In this document: piece after piece, positions 60,201 through 64,000 of the stretch
How the letters are laid out: every line of letters starts with the position of its first letter
Position numbering within the stretch: position 1 is the first letter of the stretch
From: Phoronis australis
Lineage: Eukaryota > Phoronida > Phoronidae
DNA length: 64,000 nt
NCBI GenBank assembly: GCA_002633005.1
Contig: NMRA01000002.1
Span: 1,123,628 to 1,187,627, forward strand
Direction of reading: 5' to 3'
The notes under the pieces: generated by a model
Told to the model about the DNA's origin: nothing
Databases searched by the model: none
Seen by the model: the letters and a program-made list of their open reading frames with translations, nothing else
Position numbers and translations under genes: made by a program

Positions 60201-62992
60201 GGTGCTAGCCAAGGAATACTGTTGCTGCAGCTTGCTCCTCTCCCCACCAGTCAGGCCAGTTTCAGAGTCTATTGCTTGCAGCTGTTGTCGCAGTTTGTTC
60301 TGAAACTGCAAATAAGAGAGACCCATGAATGAATGTTGGGAATTCCATGAAATTGATGAGTGAATGCTCGAGATTCTATAGTGCTGTAGGTAGATCAGCT
60401 CCTCCACGCGATTGATTTACTGAACATTAACTCAGACTTGCTTACGTTCTAAGATCGGCAACTCAGTTAGGGTCTGGTAGCTTTCTAATCTTTCCTCCTC
60501 ATCAAAACAAGGACTAATCTTCACAGAAAACAGACAAATAAGTACGCTGACAGTGGAGGTTGAAAACAACTTTGATCAAGGCAGTGCATTTAAGCCAAAA
60601 CCTCTCGCCTGTGTGCAGGATGCTTTAACCACAGATCACCCACAGTATGAAGAACAGGACAGTCAGTTACTATTACCTACCTGTGAATCCTCACGCTCAG
60701 AGCCTGGCGCCCTTGGATAGATTCCTACACTGCTAACATCCGATATACTACTCGACGTGCTACTTGACCTTCCCTTGCCTATGGGCTCTGGCAATGGTTG
60801 GCTTTGAGAGTAGGAACCAGCCAATGTTTGGGTCTGAGAGTAAGAACCGGTCATGCTCATTGGTATACTGGAGCCCTATTATAGAAGAAATAAGAAACAA
60901 TGCCATCAGAAATGAGTTAATAGGGTTTGAAAATGACAACAAACCATAAACCTTATAACAATATATGTCTGCCCCAGTTCATCATCCAGGCAACATCAAA
61001 TTTTGGAGTACTATATCTTATCTGAACATTAACCTGACAATAGACACGCCATTTTGATGTTTCATTTTATTCACAGGAATTCTTGCTGCTATGTAACAAA
61101 AGGCAACACAACCCTACACTGCTGACCACGTTTGCATCAATAATATGCCCTACCTTTTGATACATTGCAATCACCAGCAATAGAACATCACAGACAGGAC
61201 ATTTCCTTTAGGGCTGTTCCAGTAAAATCCGTGTGGGAGGGGGGGGACGGCAGTAGAAATAAAAATTCATGGGTGGTGGTCTTCAGAAAAAAACACAAAT
61301 TATGGGTGGTCGTTCCTGTAAGAAGTGATGCATTAAAAATGGGTGGTATTTTTTGACCTGTTAATGTTGACAGGTTGGTTACTTCAGCCCTCAAAACTCA
61401 AAACAATCCAATACAGAAAAGCCCATATTGCTAGTGAACAGAGTGCAATATGTTCACTGAGCCATTAATCAAGTCATGGGCAACTTGATTTGAGCCAACT
61501 GCTTGTCTGCAGTCCTATTGAATTGAAAAGTTATGCAACACTAAACTGGTGTTAACACAAAAAAGAAAATTGATGATTTTTAAATAAAAAGTATGAGGAG
61601 TAAGATAAACAAGTTCCAATATTCACTTGACATAGAAGTATAAAAGAGTTCGTGGAGACAGTTTGAGATTGATAGATCCTTATAATTGAAAAAATGTTCA
61701 TTGAAATTATAGACACATGGTGAACAGAGACACCTGGTGGCTGCCAGAAGTATTGCTCACAGGCTACTTTAGTTTTTGACAATATTGGTTCTGGTCTGTC
61801 AATCATCTAAGTTCTTAACAGGTCCTCCTGGAGGCAATTTCTTTGCAAGTGTTGGATTTTATATTTTAACCTATTAAAAATAATTTAAAAATTATGGGTC
61901 ATGGGTTGGAGAAATAAATGAAAATTATGGGCGGTGGGTACGAAATAAAAGTGCCTTCCCACCCCTCCCATACAGATTTTGCTGGAACAGCCCTTACTGA
62001 AAACTATCTCAACTAAAAGTTTACATATTTATATAAAAGTTCAAGGTCAACTAATAGAATTAGCTCATCAGTTAATATGAAGCCGGCCCGCAGAGCTTCC
62101 AGACTCGAGCACGAATTGAAAAATTCTATGCAGCAACCTATTAGGCAAAGTTCAGCTCATCAAATGCTGGTGACAACTTCAGCCCAAATGGCTCACTTAC
62201 CAAAGTCTTCAAATTTTAGTCGCTGAATTAGCCAAGCGCGGCCTCAAGTTACAAGTTTTCTGCACCTTACAAACAAATTTGACCATTTTGAACATTCTCT
62301 GTACATGTAGGCACCAAAATATAACTTTCTCCACTCTCTTAATGAAATGTGGTCACAAGGGCATTTGTGTGAAAAAATATCTTCATGAGGCATATGTTAT
62401 CTGATCAGAATCGGGAAAATCTCATTGCCATTACTGGCCAATCATAGATTGTTATTTTCCACATGACATCACAGAAAACTGAATGAGATATCCTTATTTG
62501 GAAAATGGTGATGGTCCTTGTTTACTGTTGACCAGGAAGCTGCTTTACGTAACACAGACGATTAGAAAAAACCTATAACCCTGTCACACGCTAATTCAAC
62601 ATGAAACCAACAGGGTTCCACGACACATCACACAGTTGTGCGAAATATAACAAAACAATAGAATTCTGCGACTTTAGATACAGGACTTGTTCCTTTCAGT
62701 TATTTCACAGAAATGATCTCACAGATCGAAACGGGTATCAAAGCATGCCCTTAAACCAATGGGTGATTCTGAGGAATCCAATAAGCTGAGCCCCCTTATA
62801 TGGATAGTCAGCTAATGAGGTCCAATCTAACAGAAATTGTGCAGCTTACCAAGTCATGATACTGTGCTCAATCTCATCAATATGGCAACATTAACTTACA
62901 CTAGAAGTACTGTTTGTCCTTTCCTTTCCGATAGGGTGTGGCAATTTATTATTGTTGTTATTACTTTCTTTCACAAATTGGAAATCATTAGT
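54281..62992 (-). CDS. UNK: Unkempt-family RING/zinc-finger protein, C-terminal part
   Basis: Nine minus-strand exons in order of the protein: 62900-62992, 60681-60875, 60092-60299, 59556-59684, 59139-59299, 56846-57073, 56301-56396, 55292-55453, 54281-54457. All junctions keep phase, giving 482 residues plus a stop. The order is a long Ser/Thr/Gln-rich disordered linker, a coiled coil (DELAVNKSKLASWEEG, then ACEAWKTEAEEATRKVKLAE, then a Leu-rich helix SLSQLKYLQQQLRNDLEKL), and a C-terminal RING-like finger. That finger has KCLLC, PCNHCVLCDNCA and CPYCRGP and ends KSSVVLPL. The coiled coil plus RING tail matches UNK/UNKL, which bind UAG-rich mRNA through N-terminal CCCH fingers and repress translation; fly unkempt acts downstream of mTOR in neural differentiation. 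The CCCH fingers are not in this window, so the gene starts beyond position 64000. A possible AATAAA on the minus strand lies near 53979. Confidence 0.88.
54955..55165 (+). repeat. GCCACTAG-repeat family, single-monomer copy in UNK intron
   Basis: Head CCACTAGATGGCAC at 55042-55055 and core GCCAAACTTCACAAAGGTCC. Lies in the last UNK intron. Confidence 0.8.
57410..58345 (+). repeat. GCCACTAG-repeat family, main array
   Basis: Six monomers of ~145-160 bp following the family's left terminus (GCATTGAAATGTGCCCACGA). Heads lie at 57499, 57592, 57734, 57882, 58044 and 58189. Monomers 2 and 5, and 3 and 6, are closest to each other, so the array has a three-monomer higher-order period of about 453 bp. 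Located in the UNK intron between 57073 and 59139. Confidence 0.9.
58346..59138. other. UNK intron sequence, no further feature
   Basis: Unique-looking intron sequence. A CT-rich tract (59060-59135) precedes the exon donor side and contains repeated CTACATCTCCTCCCTC, a small imperfect minisatellite. Confidence 0.5.
61211..61993. mobile_element. 783-bp PIF/Harbinger-type MITE, second copy
   Basis: Left end GGGCTGTTCCAGTAAAATCC and right end GATTTTGCTGGAACAGCCC, flanked by identical TTA (61208-61210 and 61994-61996). Interior subrepeats of the type ATTATGGGTGGT. It is opposite in orientation to 45468-46011. Lies in an UNK intron. Confidence 0.88.
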
Positions 62993-63104
62993 CTGCAAAT
63001 AAAAAACAGACAAATTAAGACTACTTCAGATACAATGAGGTCATGCTTCAAAGATTATTTGCCGATGTGAAATTTCATCCACAAAGAAACAGATGTCCAA
63101 CCAT

Positions 63105-64000
63105 ACAAGAATAATGTTGAGCATTAAAATCCACCCACAATGCACTGCAAACGGTGCTTCTAGGGGGATTTATCAGCATTATATCAATGGCCAAGAGATG
63201 CCACAGATTATAAGAATACATTTGTCAAATTTCAATAAAATCTTTCTACGGGTTAAGGGATATAGCTGTGGACACAAAAAATGACAACTATGAGCCACCA
63301 CGGTAGTCAGACCCATGCAAAAATCAAAGTCAGTCACGGCCTTGTGAGTAGGAAAACATCCATGATATTCTTAAACATCCTTTGAGCACTTTGGTCGACA
63401 GATAATAAATATGGATGCTCGGGTGCTCGGTAGCATAGAATACGACGGATCTATTTGAAAATAGAGAGGTATTGCCGTCCCCTTGATAGAAGCCCACTTG
63501 ACAAGGAAGTGAAGATACAAGGGTAAACATGAAAAAAAATAAAATTGCTAATAGGGGGCACAGTGGTGTTCAGATCCACCAGAAATTCATCATTACTTGT
63601 CACACAAATAGAGAAACACAAGCAAAAATTCATTAAGACCCTGCAAGGGATTAACGAGAAACGGCTGCAGATGCAGACCGTTCGAAAATCAACACTAGCC
63701 GTAGTCTTCTGAGCAGGAATGTATCTGATCCTTGGAGTGGTTTGGATTTATAAATAATGAAAATGGCAACTACGTGATGCATAATACGACAAATCCTTCG
63801 GAACATGGAAATATAACACCGGCTCCTATATGTAAAATTCCATGAAATCTACCCAAGAACACTGAACATACAGTGGTAAACATAAAAAATTAAATTGCCC
63901 CTAGGGGATACAAGTCGTCGGATCCTTCTGAAAATCACTGTCGATCATTGTCACATGTATAGGAAAACATCAGCCAATTCCACAAAGGTTCCAAAAGAGG
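63105..64000 (+). repeat. GCCACTAG-repeat family, degenerate array running off the window
   Basis: Starts with the family terminus (GCATTAAAATCCACCCACAATGCA) and continues through at least five diverged monomers, for example heads CTAATAGGGGGCAC at 63549 and CCCCTAGGGGATAC at 63898. Heads are more decayed than at 57.4-58.3 kb. Confidence 0.8.

Overview
This is a window of nuclear DNA from an animal. Genes are split by GT-AG introns of about 0.1 to 2.6 kb, the DNA is AT-rich, and most of the space between and inside genes is diverged interspersed repeats, MITEs, minisatellites and microsatellites. There is one copy each of UNK/UNKL-type and UQCC4-type genes, which are split between two chromosomes in human. 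That points to an unduplicated, non-vertebrate genome, probably an aquatic invertebrate. I cannot name the species.

Layout: (1) 1-7.9 kb: short minisatellites, then an unrecognised minus-strand gene (about 2.2-4.9 kb) and a GC-richer stretch at 6.8-7.8 kb. (2) 8-14.6 kb: repeats only, including a decayed Penelope-like reverse transcriptase, a MITE and a large foldback element. (3) 14.8-17.8 kb: a two-exon minus-strand gene for a small secreted cysteine-rich protein of unknown family. (4) 19.7-21.8 kb: NDUFAF8-like complex I assembly factor (plus strand, three exons). (5) 24.8-27.8 kb: one uninterrupted 995-codon gene for an acidic protein with ~110-residue internal repeats. (6) 31.8-42.4 kb: CHID1, complete, ten coding exons (390 aa). 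(7) 43.3-45.1 kb: UQCC4-like complex III assembly factor. (8) 47.9-49.1 kb: replacement histone H3.3 (minus), intron-containing, with a TATA/CRE/four-CCAAT promoter. (9) 54.3-64 kb: the C-terminal part of an Unkempt-family gene (minus, nine exons seen). Its CCCH zinc-finger exons must lie beyond position 64000.

The most unusual signals are a repeat family built of ~150-bp monomers, each opening with a sequence that matches the CTCF core consensus; apparent retention of an ancestral UQCC4 - H3.3 - UNK neighbourhood; the orphan repeat protein; the orphan secreted protein; and several long hairpin/foldback elements. Exons were joined by hand from splice sites and reading phase. No database search was possible, so family names rest on recognised sequence patterns and recall.
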